DNA from: CAWJFJ01 sp963800065
GTDB lineage: Bacteria > Actinomycetota > Acidimicrobiia > Acidimicrobiales > UBA8190
Assembly: GCA_963800065.1 (NCBI GenBank)
Contig: CAWCZO010000005.1
Coordinates: forward strand, 1 to 27,826
Length of the DNA: 27,826 bases
Reading direction: 5' to 3'
The translations under genes and the position numbers were made by a program. Below the pieces are notes generated by a model that saw nothing but the letters and a program-made list of their open reading frames with translations, was not told where the DNA came from and ran no database searches. Shown piece after piece: positions 7,594 to 16,201 of the stretch (positions within the stretch are counted from its first letter, which is position 1; every line of letters starts with the position of its first letter).

Positions 7594-8828
7594 GACCCCT
7601 CCTCCTCGGACACCCCACCAGCCGGGTCGGTGTCGACCACCACCCGGGGCACCCGTACTCCGATCTCCGTGAGGACCTCGTTCCCGATGGTGCCGAGGGC
7701 GGTGGCCCAGTCCCAGACCGTCAGCGCCTGCGTGCCCTGGCTCCCGATGAGGACGACCTCGTCTCCCACCGCGACGGCGGCGTCGGCCCCGCAGTCCACC
7801 ACGATCTGGTCCATCGTGACCATACCGGCGAGCGGGCGACGACGACCGCCGATGAGGACGGTACCCCCGGCGGTGAAGTAGCGCCGCGGGACCCCGTCGG
7901 CGTAGCCGATGGGGACGGTGACGACGAGAGAGCGGTCCGGCAGGGGACGACGCCGACCGTAGGACGGGCGCTCCCCGGCGCCGAGGGGCCGGACGAACGA
8001 GACGGCCGAACGCAGTGAGAGGACCGGACGGAGCAGCTCACCGCCCGACACGGCGGGGTCGTGGGCCAGGACGGGGCCGATGGCGGGCATGGGGACGACG
8101 CCGTAGAGGGCGATCCCGCAGCGGACCATGTCGAGGCGCGCCCCGGGGTGGGCGATGGCACCGGCCGAGTTGGCCATGTGGACCATGGGCGGGTCGAGAC
8201 CGGCCGCCGCCAGCGCGGCGCGCGTGGCCCGCAGGAGCCGGAGCTGCTCGTCGGTGAAGGCACGCTCCTCGTCGTCGGTCCCGTCGGCCACGGCCAGGTG
8301 GCTCCAGAGAGCGGCGAAGCGCAGTCCCGGTGCGGCGTCGACGGCCCGGGCGAGATCGACGACGTCGGCGGGGTCGGCTCCGACACGGTGCATCCCGGTG
8401 TCGACCTTCAGGTGGACGTCGACCGCGGTCCCGGCGGCAGCGGCGGCGGCGGAGAGCGCCGCCACCCCGTCGCCGGTGTACAGCGTCGGGGTGAGGCCCC
8501 GCCCCACCACCTCCCCCATGGCCTCGGCCGTGGGCTCCGACAGGACGAGGACGGGAGCGTCGATGCCGGCGTCGCGCAGTGTCACCCCCTCTTCGACGAG
8601 GGCCACCCCCAACCACCGGGCTCCGGCCTCGATGGCGGCGGCGGCCACCGGCACCGCCCCGTGGCCGTAGGCGTCGGCCTTCACCACAGCGCAGAGAGCG
8701 GCGGGGGCCGCCAGACGACGCAGGAGCCGGGCGTTGTGGCGGACGGCGGCCAGATCGATCTCGGCCCACGCCGGGCGCAGGCCCGGGTAGCGGTGGCCGG
8801 CGGGCGGTGGCGCGCTCTTCTCGATCAC
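7590..8828 (-). CDS. alr: Alanine racemase
   Basis: PLP-dependent conversion of L- to D-alanine for peptidoglycan. From the GTG at 8828 the protein has 412 residues, slightly longer than the usual 360-390 because of a ~18-residue leader before LRPAWAEIDLAAVRHN. The PLP lysine is K50 in VVKADAYGHG. Other landmarks are KVDTGMHRVG, MANSAGAIAHP, the catalytic-Tyr segment PSYGRRR, PIGYADGVPRR and MVTMDQIVVD. A GTG at 8840 is an alternative start overlapping the nnr stop. It is coupled at its end to the hydrolase gene. Confidence 0.96.
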   Translation of the reverse strand: MIEKSAPPPAGHRYPGLRPAWAEIDLAAVRHNARLLRRLAAPAALCAVVKADAYGHGAVPVAAAAIEAGARWLGVALVEEGVTLRDAGIDAPVLVLSEPTAEAMGEVVGRGLTPTLYTGDGVAALSAAAAAAGTAVDVHLKVDTGMHRVGADPADVVDLARAVDAAPGLRFAALWSHLAVADGTDDEERAFTDEQLRLLRATRAALAAAGLDPPMVHMANSAGAIAHPGARLDMVRCGIALYGVVPMPAIGPVLAHDPAVSGGELLRPVLSLRSAVSFVRPLGAGERPSYGRRRPLPDRSLVVTVPIGYADGVPRRYFTAGGTVLIGGRRRPLAGMVTMDQIVVDCGADAAVAVGDEVVLIGSQGTQALTVWDWATALGTIGNEVLTEIGVRVPRVVVDTDPAGGVSEEEGS

Positions 8829-8832
8829 ACCG

Positions 8833-10218
8833 TCAACCACGGCGGACGTCCGAGAGCCACCGACCGAGGAGATCGGCCAGATCGCCGGCCACCAGCCCCT
8901 CGGGCGGACCGAGGGCGGCGGCCCGGCCGTGGACGTGGGCGGCCAGGCCGGCCGCTTCGAACAGGGGGAGCCCGCGGGCCACGAAGGCTCCGATGGCACC
9001 GGAGAGGACGTCGCCGGTGCCCGCCGTGGCCAGCCGGGGCGACCCGGCGGTGACCAGGAGGGCCGTGCCCCCCGGCTCGGCCACCACCGTGGTCGGTCCC
9101 TTCAGCAGGACGACGGCGCCGCTGCCGGCGGCCAGCGACCGGGCGGCGGCGATCCGGTCCACCCCGGGGGGCGCCCCGGCCAGCCGGGCGAACTCGCCGT
9201 CGTGGGGGGTGAGGACGCAGCGGACCCGGCCGGGGCCGCCCACGACGGCGGCGATCCCGGCGCCCGTTCCTAGGGCGAACAACCCGTCGGCGTCGACCAC
9301 GGTGGGGACGCCCGCCCCGGCCACCAGGAACCGGACCTGGGCGCCGGTGTCCGCGGCCCGACCGAGGCCCGGTCCCACGACGAGGGAGTGGCACCGGGTC
9401 ACCATCTCGAGCGCCGCCGGTCCCCAGCCCTCGGTGGTGAGCCCGGTCGAGACGGCCTCGCCCGCCGTGTTCAGGGCCGGGTCGGCACCGGGGACCCCGA
9501 GGCGGACCATGCCGGCGCCGGCGCGGTAGGCGGCGTGGGCGCACAGCTCGGCGGCCCCCGTCATGCCCGGCGACCCGGCCACGACGGCGACGGCCGACTG
9601 CCACTTGTAGGCCCCCCGGGGGCGGACCGGCAACAACCGGGCCACGTCGGCGTCCTCGACCACTCGGAGACGGGCCCGCCCGGTGTCGAGACCGATGTCG
9701 ACGACCTCCACCCGGCCGGCCAAGAGAGGCCCGTCGCCCTGGAGGAGCCCGGGTTTGAGGGCGGCGAAGGTGACCGTGACGTCGGCCCGCAAAGGCTCGC
9801 CGCAGGCCTCGCCCGTGTCGCCGTCGACGCCCGAGGGGATGTCCACGGCGAGGACGGGAACGCCGGCCGGGACCGACGGGGCCCGGTAGGTCCCCCGGAA
9901 ACCGGTCCCGTAGGCGGCGTCGACGACCAGGTCGACCCCGCCGTGGCGGGCGATGCGGTCGGGGGCGTCGGCCGCTTCCAGCACCTCGACGCGCGCCCCG
10001 CGACGGCGTAGTCGGATGGCGGCCACGCGGCCGTCGGCGCCGTTGGAGCCCTTGCCGGCCACCACCACGACGCGGCGGCCGTAGGCACCGCCCAGCAGGC
10101 GGAGGGCGGCGGCGGCCACGGCCGTTCCGGCCCGGTCGACCAGGACGTCGTGGGACACGGTGGCGTGCGCCTCCTCGTCGATGGCCCGCATCTCGGCCAC
10201 GGTGACGACGGGTATCAC
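8833..10218 (-). CDS. nnr: Bifunctional NAD(P)H-hydrate epimerase / dehydratase
   Basis: Repairs NADHX and NADPHX, hydrated forms of NAD(P)H. Two domains are fused in 461 residues. The N-terminal epimerase (about 1-210, NnrE/YjeF-N) shows GKGSNGADGRVAAIRL, VDAAYGTGFRG and VDIPSGVDGDTG. The C-terminal ADP/ATP-dependent dehydratase (about 215-461, NnrD/YjeF-C) shows GSPGMTGAAELCAHAAYRAG, LTPHDGEFARL, LLKGPTTVVAEP and the catalytic TAGTGDVLSGAIGAF. The GTG start at 10218 overlaps the acpS stop (GTGA). The pairing with acpS is common in bacteria. Confidence 0.95.
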   Translation of the reverse strand: MIPVVTVAEMRAIDEEAHATVSHDVLVDRAGTAVAAAALRLLGGAYGRRVVVVAGKGSNGADGRVAAIRLRRRGARVEVLEAADAPDRIARHGGVDLVVDAAYGTGFRGTYRAPSVPAGVPVLAVDIPSGVDGDTGEACGEPLRADVTVTFAALKPGLLQGDGPLLAGRVEVVDIGLDTGRARLRVVEDADVARLLPVRPRGAYKWQSAVAVVAGSPGMTGAAELCAHAAYRAGAGMVRLGVPGADPALNTAGEAVSTGLTTEGWGPAALEMVTRCHSLVVGPGLGRAADTGAQVRFLVAGAGVPTVVDADGLFALGTGAGIAAVVGGPGRVRCVLTPHDGEFARLAGAPPGVDRIAAARSLAAGSGAVVLLKGPTTVVAEPGGTALLVTAGSPRLATAGTGDVLSGAIGAFVARGLPLFEAAGLAAHVHGRAAALGPPEGLVAGDLADLLGRWLSDVRRG

Positions 10219-10643
10219 GCGTCACCCCGGACGACCGGTTCACCCTCGGCCAGCACCGAGGCCACCGCCACCAGGTCGGTATGGGTGAGCGAGAGATGCC
10301 ACCAGCGGACACCGCGGGCGGCGGCCAACGCGGCGGCGCGTCCGGCCAGGACCAGACGGGGAGCCCCGTCGTCGCCCCGGACCACTTCGACCTCGCGGAA
10401 CGCCGATGCGCCGATTCCGACCCCCAGCGCTTTCAGCACGGCTTCCTTGGCCGCGAACCGCGCCGCCAGCCGGGGGCCGGGATCCGTGGCCGACTCGGCG
10501 TAGGAACGCTCGGCGTCGGTGAAGAGCCGGCGGGCCAGTCCCGGACGACGCTCGAGGACCGCCCGGAAGCGGGCCACGTCCACGGCGTCCACCCCGATGC
10601 CGCGGACACGACCCCCGTCGACCACGCCCGCCGGCGCCGTCAC
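10215..10643 (-). CDS. acpS: Holo-[acyl-carrier-protein] synthase AcpS
   Basis: Transfers 4'-phosphopantetheine from CoA to the Ser of acyl carrier protein. The 142 residues contain the metal-binding GIGVDAVDVARF and the signature RFAAKEAVLKALG, plus the C-terminal LSLTHTDLVAVASVLAEG. About 13 residues precede the conserved core. The GTG at 10643 overlaps the glmS stop (GTGA), and the stop overlaps the nnr start, so it is likely coupled to both. Confidence 0.95.
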   Translation of the reverse strand: MTAPAGVVDGGRVRGIGVDAVDVARFRAVLERRPGLARRLFTDAERSYAESATDPGPRLAARFAAKEAVLKALGVGIGASAFREVEVVRGDDGAPRLVLAGRAAALAAARGVRWWHLSLTHTDLVAVASVLAEGEPVVRGDA

Positions 10644-12489
10644 TCCACCGTGACGGTCTTGGCCAGGTTGCGGGGGCGGTCGACGTCGAGGCCGTGGAGA
10701 GCGGCGAGATGGTAGGCGAAGAGCTGGAGCGGGATCACGTCCACCACGGGGGCGAAGAGCGGTTCGGTGGCCGGTACCCAGAGGACCTGGTCGGCCTCGG
10801 CCGCCGTCTCCTCGTCACCGTCGTTGGCCACCAGGATCACCGTGGCCCCCCGGCTGCGGACCTCGGCGATGTTCGACATCATCTTGTCCCACAGCCGCGT
10901 CCGGGTGGCCACCGCCACCACCACTGCTCCCGGTTCTATGAGGGCGATGGGCCCGTGCTTGAGCTCGCCGGCCGGATAGCCCTCGGCCCGGAGGTAGGAG
11001 AGCTCCTTCAGCTTGAGGGCACCCTCGAGGGCGACGGGGAAGCCGACGTGGCGCCCCAGGAAGAAGAAGTCGCGGGTGGTCGTGAAGCGACCGGCCACGG
11101 CGGCGACGTCGTCCTCACGGGCCAGGACGGTTTCGATCAACCCCGGGAGCTCGGCCATCTTGGCGAAGAGGTGGCGGGCGTCGTCGGGGGCCAGTGTCCC
11201 GCGCAGCTGGGCCAGGTAGAGCGCCAGGAGCTCCAGGGCGACGATCTGGGAGAGGTGGGTCTTGGTCGACGCCACCCCCACCTCGGGGCCGGCGTGGGTG
11301 TAGAGGACGCCGTCGGCCACCCGGGCCATCGACGAATCCACCACGTTGGAGATGACGAGCACCTTGGCATCCCATTGACGCGCCTCGGTCATGGCCTGGA
11401 GGGTGTCGATGGTCTCGCCCGACTGGCTGACGCCGACCACCAGCGTCCGGCGGTCCAGAACGGGGTCCCGGTAACGGAACTCCGAGGCGATGTCTATCTC
11501 GGTCGGCAGCCGGGCCCAGCGTTCGATGGCGTACTTGGCCACCATCCCGGCGTGGTAGCTCGTGCCGCAGGCGACGATGAAGACCTTGTCGATCTCGCGC
11601 AGGTCGTCGGGGGTGATCCGCAGCTCGTCGAGCCCGATGGTCCCGTCGGGAAGGAGCCGGCCGAGGAGGGTGTCGGCCACCGCCCGGGGCTGCTCGTGGA
11701 TCTCCTTCCCCATGAAGTCGGGATACCCCCCCTTTTCGGCCGCCGCCATGTCCCAGTCGATCTTCAGCTCCGTCGGTTCGACCACCTTGCCGGCCAGCGT
11801 TGTCACCAGCATCGAACCGGGCCGGAGCTCCACCACCTGGTCGTCGTCGAGGACCCAGAAGCGGCGGGTGTGTCCGAGCAGGGCCGGGATGTCCGAGGCC
11901 AGCAGGGCCAGGGGATGGTCGCCCTCGCCCATCCCCACCACGAGGGGGAGACGCGCTTGGCGGCCACGATCGTCCCCGGCTCCGACGCCGCCACCACCGC
12001 CAGGGCGAAGGCCCCGCGGACGTCGCGCAACGCCGAGCGGACGGCGTTGGCCAGTGACAGCCCCGCACCCATCTCCTCCTCGACGAGGTGGGCGAACATC
12101 TCGGTGTCGGTGTCCGAGGCCAGGACGTGACCGCTCTGACGCAGCCGGGTGGCCAGCTCCCGCCAGTTCTCGATGATCCCGTTGTGGACGACCGCCACCC
12201 GGCCGCTGCAGTCCAGATGGGGATGGGCGTTCAACTCCGTCGGGTGTCCGTGGGTGGCCCACCGGGTGTGGCCGATCCCCGCCGTCACCCCGGTGGGGGC
12301 GTTCTCGACGATCTTGCGGAGGTCTTCGAGGGAGCGGGTCCCCGTGGCCGCCCGCGCCCGGTAGAGGCCCCCGCTGTAGTCGAGGGCCACGCCGGCCGAG
12401 TCGTATCCCCGGTACTCGAGCCGCTCCAGGCCCTCGAGGAGGAGATCGAGGACACCGTGATCGCCTGTGGCTCCGATGATTCCGCACAT
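10640..12489 (-). CDS. glmS: Glucosamine-6-phosphate synthase GlmS, with -1 frameshift
   Basis: Makes glucosamine-6-phosphate from fructose-6-phosphate and glutamine. ATG at 12489 begins MCGIIGATGDHG with the nucleophile Cys2 (mature Cys1), then EYRGYDSAG, GIGHTRWATHG and VVHNGIIENW of the glutaminase domain. The reading frame breaks after about residue 180, at a run of five Gs on the plus strand (11944-11948); one more base would restore VSP-LVVGMGEGDHPLA. The rest (VACGTSYHAGMVAK, VGVSQSGETIDTL, AEGYPAGELKHGPIALIEPG, ending NLAKTVTVE) is intact over both SIS domains. With the missing base the product would be 616 residues, slightly over the ~609 of E. coli. As printed, translation stops at 11803 after 228 residues. 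A homopolymer sequencing error is the simplest explanation. Confidence 0.9.
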
Positions 12490-12498
12490 AGGCCCAGG

Positions 12499-13857
12499 CT
12501 ACGGCGTGCTCGGGACCGAGGCGGCGCGTTCCACCACGGCCGACAGACGCGCCACCACGGCGTGGGCCAGATCCTCGTCGGCCGCTTCGACCATGACCCG
12601 GACCAGGGGCTCCGTCCCGCTGGCCCGCAGGAGGACCCGGCCCCGGTGGCCGAGCTCGCCGGTCACCGCCGCCACCTCCGCCCGGACCTCCGCGCTCTCC
12701 ACCACCAGGGCCGGATCGACGGCGGGGATGTTCACGAGGACCTGGGGCAGGCGGCGCATGACCTCCGAGACCAGCTCGGCCAGCGGCCGTCCCGTGCGCC
12801 GGAGCAGGTCCAGGAGGAGGACGGCGGTGAGGACGCCGTCGCCGGTGGTAGCCAGCTCCCGGAAGACGAGGTGCCCGGACTGCTCGCCACCGAGGGTCAA
12901 CCCGTCGGCGTTCAGAGCCTCGAGGACGTACCGGTCGCCGATCGGCGTCTCTCTGACGGCGATCCCCTTCTCGTCCATGGCCAGCCGGAAACCCAGGTTC
13001 GACATGACCGTGACCACCACCGTGTTGCCGGCCAGCCGTCCCCGCCCGGCCAGGTCGGTGGCGAAGAGGGCCAGGAGCTCGTCGCCGGTGGTGGCGGCAC
13101 CGGTGTGGTCCACGGCCACCAGCCGGTCGGCGTCCCCGTCGAGCGCCAGGCCGACGTCGGCGCCGCTCGCCACCACGGCGGCGCCGACGCGTTCGGGATG
13201 GGTGGACCCGCAGCCGTCGTTGATGTTGGTCCCGTCGGGTTCGCGGGCGATGGCGTCGACGGTCGCCCCCAGGCGCTCGAGGACGAGAGGGGCGACGGAC
13301 GAGGCGGCGCCGTTGGCACAGTCGACCACCACCCGCATCCCTGCGAGCGAACGGCCCTCCAGAGCGGCCACGAGGTGCTCGACGTAGCCGTCGGCGGCGT
13401 CCGGGTCGGACGAAAGACGACCGACGGCGCGGCCGGTCGGGGACCGCGGGCCCCCCACCGCCGACCGGAGGACACGGTCGAGCTCCTCCTCGACGGCCGC
13501 CTCGGCGGCATCGGGGAGCTTCACGCCACCGGTGGCGAAGAGCTTCACCCCGTTGTCGGCGAAGGGATTGTGCGAGGCCGAGATCACGGCCCCCGGGAGA
13601 CCCCGTGAGGCGCAGTGCCAGGCCACCCCGGGGGTGGGGAGGACACCGAGGTCGACGACGTCGGCACCCTCACTGGCCAGGCCGGCGGAGAAGGCGGCCT
13701 GGAGCAACGGTCCCGACTGCCGGGTGTCGCGGGCCACGAGGAAGGTCCGTGCCGGTAGCGCACGCGCCGTGGCCCGGCCCAGGGCGAGGACCAGCTCGGC
13801 TCCCAGCTCGGCGTTGGCGACACCACGAATGCCGTCGGTGCCGAACCGGACACCCAC
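12499..13857 (-). CDS. glmM: Phosphoglucosamine mutase GlmM
   Basis: Interconverts glucosamine-6-phosphate and glucosamine-1-phosphate, the step after GlmS towards UDP-GlcNAc. The 452 residues start RFGTDGIRGVAN; the phosphoserine loop is ISASHNPFADNG with Ser95; the Mg-binding loop is ALDGDADRLVAVD; the sugar loop GGEQSGHLVF and the phosphate loop LLRASGTEPLVRVMVE are present. All four alpha-D-phosphohexomutase motifs are intact. GTG start at 13857, 6 bp after the rpsI stop; glmS follows 9 bp downstream, an order matching the pathway partners. Confidence 0.97.
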   Translation of the reverse strand: MGVRFGTDGIRGVANAELGAELVLALGRATARALPARTFLVARDTRQSGPLLQAAFSAGLASEGADVVDLGVLPTPGVAWHCASRGLPGAVISASHNPFADNGVKLFATGGVKLPDAAEAAVEEELDRVLRSAVGGPRSPTGRAVGRLSSDPDAADGYVEHLVAALEGRSLAGMRVVVDCANGAASSVAPLVLERLGATVDAIAREPDGTNINDGCGSTHPERVGAAVVASGADVGLALDGDADRLVAVDHTGAATTGDELLALFATDLAGRGRLAGNTVVVTVMSNLGFRLAMDEKGIAVRETPIGDRYVLEALNADGLTLGGEQSGHLVFRELATTGDGVLTAVLLLDLLRRTGRPLAELVSEVMRRLPQVLVNIPAVDPALVVESAEVRAEVAAVTGELGHRGRVLLRASGTEPLVRVMVEAADEDLAHAVVARLSAVVERAASVPSTP

Positions 13858-13863
13858 GGCCGA

Positions 13864-14274
13864 CTACCGCTTCGAGTACTGCGGCGCCTTGCGGGCCTTC
13901 TTGAGGCCGTACTTCTTGCTCTCCTTCTCGCGAGCGTCGCGGGTCAGGAGGCCGGCCTTCTTGAGGGTGGGTCGCAGTTCGGGGTCGAGCTCGAGGATCG
14001 ACCGGGCGATGCCCAGTCGCAGGGCGCCCGCCTGACCCGAGACCCCGCCACCGTCGATGGTGGCGTCGACGTCGTAGCCCTCGGCCAGGTTGGTCAGCCG
14101 CAACGGCTCGGTCACGACCATGCGGTGGGTGGCCGAGGTGAAGTACTGCTCGATGGGCTTGCGGTTGACGGTGATGGTCCCTTGTCCGGCCCGGACCCGG
14201 ACGCGGGCCACCGCCCTCTTACGGCGTCCCGTCGTCTGGGAGAGCGGGACGGGGAGCTTCGGCTTCGTCGACAC
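13864..14274 (-). CDS. rpsI: 30S ribosomal protein S9
   Basis: Small-subunit head protein whose C-terminal tail reaches the P-site tRNA. The 136 residues include TGRRKRAVARVRVRAGQG, NRKPIEQYF, GGGVSGQAGALRLGIARSIL and the invariant C-terminal basic tail ending APQYSKR. GTG start at 14274 with AAAGGACAAGGA upstream. It follows rplM by 41 bp, the universal rplM-rpsI pairing. Confidence 0.98.
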   Translation of the reverse strand: MSTKPKLPVPLSQTTGRRKRAVARVRVRAGQGTITVNRKPIEQYFTSATHRMVVTEPLRLTNLAEGYDVDATIDGGGVSGQAGALRLGIARSILELDPELRPTLKKAGLLTRDAREKESKKYGLKKARKAPQYSKR

Positions 14275-14315
14275 GTGGGATTCCTTGTCCTTTCGGGTCG
14301 CCCGGGGACGGGCGT

Positions 14316-14765
14316 TCAGGTCCGGGAGTGGGCGCCGGGGACGTCGAGGACCTGTGGTTGCTGGGCCTCGTGCGGGTGCTCGGCGCCGGCGTAGACCTTG
14401 AGCTTGGACAGCTGCTGGCGACCGAGCCGGTTACGGGGCAGCATGCCGCGCACGGCACGGCGGACCACCTCCTCGGGGCGGGTGACGAGGAGGTCGGAGT
14501 AGCTCGCCGTCTTGAGCCCACCGGGGTAGCCGCTGTGGCGGTAGACGAACTTCTTGTCCGCTTTCCCGGCACTGAGGACGATCTTGGCCGCGTTGACCAC
14601 GATGACGTGGTCGCCGGTGTCGACGTGGGGGGCGAAGATCGGCTTGTGCTTCCCCCGCAGGATGGTCGCCACCTGGGTGGCCAGGCGGCCCAGGACCATG
14701 CCGTCGGCGTCGACGACGTGCCATGTCCGGTTGATGTCCACGGGTCTGGGCGAGAACGTGCGCAC
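14316..14765 (-). CDS. rplM: 50S ribosomal protein L13
   Basis: Early-assembling large-subunit protein. The 149 residues contain WHVVDADGMVLGRLATQVA, HVIVVNAAKIVLSAGKADKK, YRHSGYPGGLK and AVRGMLPRNRLGRQQLSKLKVYAG, all typical. GTG start at 14765 with AAGGA upstream. It is the first gene after a 199-bp spacer that has a candidate promoter and a hairpin, so it probably starts its own transcript. Confidence 0.98.
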   Translation of the reverse strand: MRTFSPRPVDINRTWHVVDADGMVLGRLATQVATILRGKHKPIFAPHVDTGDHVIVVNAAKIVLSAGKADKKFVYRHSGYPGGLKTASYSDLLVTRPEEVVRRAVRGMLPRNRLGRQQLSKLKVYAGAEHPHEAQQPQVLDVPGAHSRT

Positions 14766-14840
14766 GCGGGGTCCTTGATCGTTGTTCGCGGTCGGCCCGA
14801 CCGCCGGGTCCCGGCCCTGACCAGGACCGGCACCGCTGAC

Positions 14841-14867
14841 CGGGGACAGAGAAACGGCCTGTCCCCG
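14841..14867 (-). promoter_or_regulatory. Perfect 9-bp hairpin in rplM leader
   Basis: CGGGGACAG and CTGTCCCCG are exact reverse complements flanking a 9-base loop. It lies 76-102 bases upstream of the rplM start and about 12 bases inside the predicted transcript. No U-tract follows, so attenuation, L13 autoregulation or transcript stabilisation are as likely as termination. Confidence 0.45.
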
Positions 14868-14885
14868 CCACCAGACGGACCTCTC

Positions 14886-14915
14886 ACACTAGATGCTCCA
14901 CCCGGAACCGGGCAA
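14886..14915 (-). promoter_or_regulatory. Candidate rplM-rpsI promoter
   Basis: On the minus strand TTGCCC (14915-14910) is followed after 18 bases by TAGTGT (14891-14886). The -35 matches four of six and the -10 only three of six, though TANNNT is common in actinobacteria. Location just upstream of the rplM leader is the main support. Confidence 0.35.
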
Positions 14916-14964
14916 GCTCCCCGGAGGGAAATCCCAGGTGGCGTCCCATCCCGGCCCCTGCCGG

Positions 14965-15846
14965 TCACGCCCCGTCGGACCCGGCGTAGTCGACCGAGAG
15001 GAGGCTCAGCCCGTGGGGCGGGGCCAGGGTCACGCCCTGTGAGCGGTCACCGGAGGTGAGCATCCAGGTCACGTCCGACGCCCGCCGACGGCCCCGGCCC
15101 ACGTCGGCCAGGGTCCCGACGATGGAGCGGACCATCTGATGGCAGAACGACTGGGCCGTGATGTCGAACCGCAGCAGGCGGGCGTCGTCGCCCAGCCCCC
15201 CCGGCGCCCAGGGCTCCTCGTGCCACCTGGCGTCGAGGACGCGTCGGTTGATCGGGTCCCCGGGTGCGGAGCCCGGGGGGCGGCGGCAGAAGGCGCGGAA
15301 GTCGTGCTCACCGAGCAGGGCGTCGGCCCCGGCCGCCATCGCCCTCGTGTCCAGGGCGTCGCGGACGTGCCAGGCCAGAGGGGCCAGGAGGGGATCGGGT
15401 CCGTCGGACCGGAGGATGAGATACCGGTAGCGGCGGGCCCGGGCCGACCGCCGGGCGTCGAAGCCCGCCGGGGCGACGGCCGCCGTGCGCACCACCACCG
15501 CCGGTCCCACCATGGCATTCACGGCCCGGACGAGGGCCACGGTGTCCACCGGGCCCACCACGTCGGTGTGGACCACCTGCCCGGCGGCATGGACGCCAGC
15601 GTCGGTCCGGCCCGCACAGGTCAGGTCGACCGGCTGTCGCAGGGCGGTGGCGAGGGCCCGGCCGAGCTCACCGGCCACCGTGCGCTGCCCGGGCTGCGCC
15701 GCGAACCCCCGGAAACCGGCCCCGTCGTAAGCCACCACCAGGCGGAGCCGGAGCCGGGCGGGGTCACCGTCGGCTCCGCCCGTCGCGCCACCGTCCCCCC
15801 GTGGTCCGGCGCCACTGTCGGCGTCGGGGGGGTCGAACAGCGTCAA
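14965..15846 (-). CDS. truA: tRNA pseudouridine38-40 synthase TruA
   Basis: Converts uridines 38-40 of the tRNA anticodon arm to pseudouridine. The catalytic Asp is D82 in CAGRTDAGVHAAGQVVH. Other family segments are YDGAGFRGFAAQP, FDARRSARARRYRYLI, EHDFRAFCRR and QSFCHQMVRSIVGTL. The start is TTG at 15846, overlapping the rplQ stop as TTGA; this adds a ~30-residue Gly/Asp-rich leader before the conserved core, for 293 residues in total. No better-placed start is evident, but the leader may not all be translated. Confidence 0.95.
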   Translation of the reverse strand: MTLFDPPDADSGAGPRGDGGATGGADGDPARLRLRLVVAYDGAGFRGFAAQPGQRTVAGELGRALATALRQPVDLTCAGRTDAGVHAAGQVVHTDVVGPVDTVALVRAVNAMVGPAVVVRTAAVAPAGFDARRSARARRYRYLILRSDGPDPLLAPLAWHVRDALDTRAMAAGADALLGEHDFRAFCRRPPGSAPGDPINRRVLDARWHEEPWAPGGLGDDARLLRFDITAQSFCHQMVRSIVGTLADVGRGRRRASDVTWMLTSGDRSQGVTLAPPHGLSLLSVDYAGSDGA

Positions 15847-16196
15847 ACGAACTCGATCCGCGCCATGGGCGCGCTGTCGCCCAGGCGGGGCCCGAGCTTC
15901 AGGATCCGGGTGTACCCACCGGGCCTATCCGTGTAACGGGGCCCGATCTCCTCGAAGAGCTTGTGGGCCATGTCCTTGTCCCGGATGAGCGCCACCACCT
16001 GGCGCTGGCGGTGGACACCGCCCTTGCGCGCCGCCGTGATGCATTTCTCGACCACCGGTCGCAGGGCCTTGGCCTTGGCCTCGGTCGTCACCAGTGACTC
16101 GGCGGCGATCAGGGAAGCCACGAGATTGCCGACCATGGCCTTCTCGTGAGCGGCGTCACCGCCCATCCGGCGGCCCTTGCGGGGGATGCCACGCAT
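15843..16196 (-). CDS. rplQ: 50S ribosomal protein L17
   Basis: Large-subunit protein near the exit-tunnel rim. ATG at 16196 gives 117 residues, the normal short L17 length. The N-terminus RGIPRKGRRMGGDAAHEKAM is a divergent form of the usual H-x-K-L-G-R motif; NLVASLIAAESLVTTEAKAK and the C-terminal GGYTRILKLGPRLGDSAPMA are canonical. It follows rpoA by 5 bp, the standard alpha-operon ending, and overlaps the truA TTG. Confidence 0.97.
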   Translation of the reverse strand: MRGIPRKGRRMGGDAAHEKAMVGNLVASLIAAESLVTTEAKAKALRPVVEKCITAARKGGVHRQRQVVALIRDKDMAHKLFEEIGPRYTDRPGGYTRILKLGPRLGDSAPMARIEFV

Positions 16197-16201
16197 GGCC
16201 G

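Larger units (their letters stand above)
14766..14964 (-). other. truA-rplM intergenic leader
   Basis: This 199-bp spacer holds the candidate rplM promoter (14886-14915) and a perfect inverted repeat (14841-14867). I see no ORF with coding character. Since truA ends at its right edge, transcription from the alpha operon may also pass through it. Confidence 0.6.

Noticed and set aside
8825..10312. 495-codon minus-strand ORF in another frame over nnr
   Set aside because: Arg/Gly/Pro-rich frame-shifted reading of nnr; the true frame has both NnrE and NnrD motifs.
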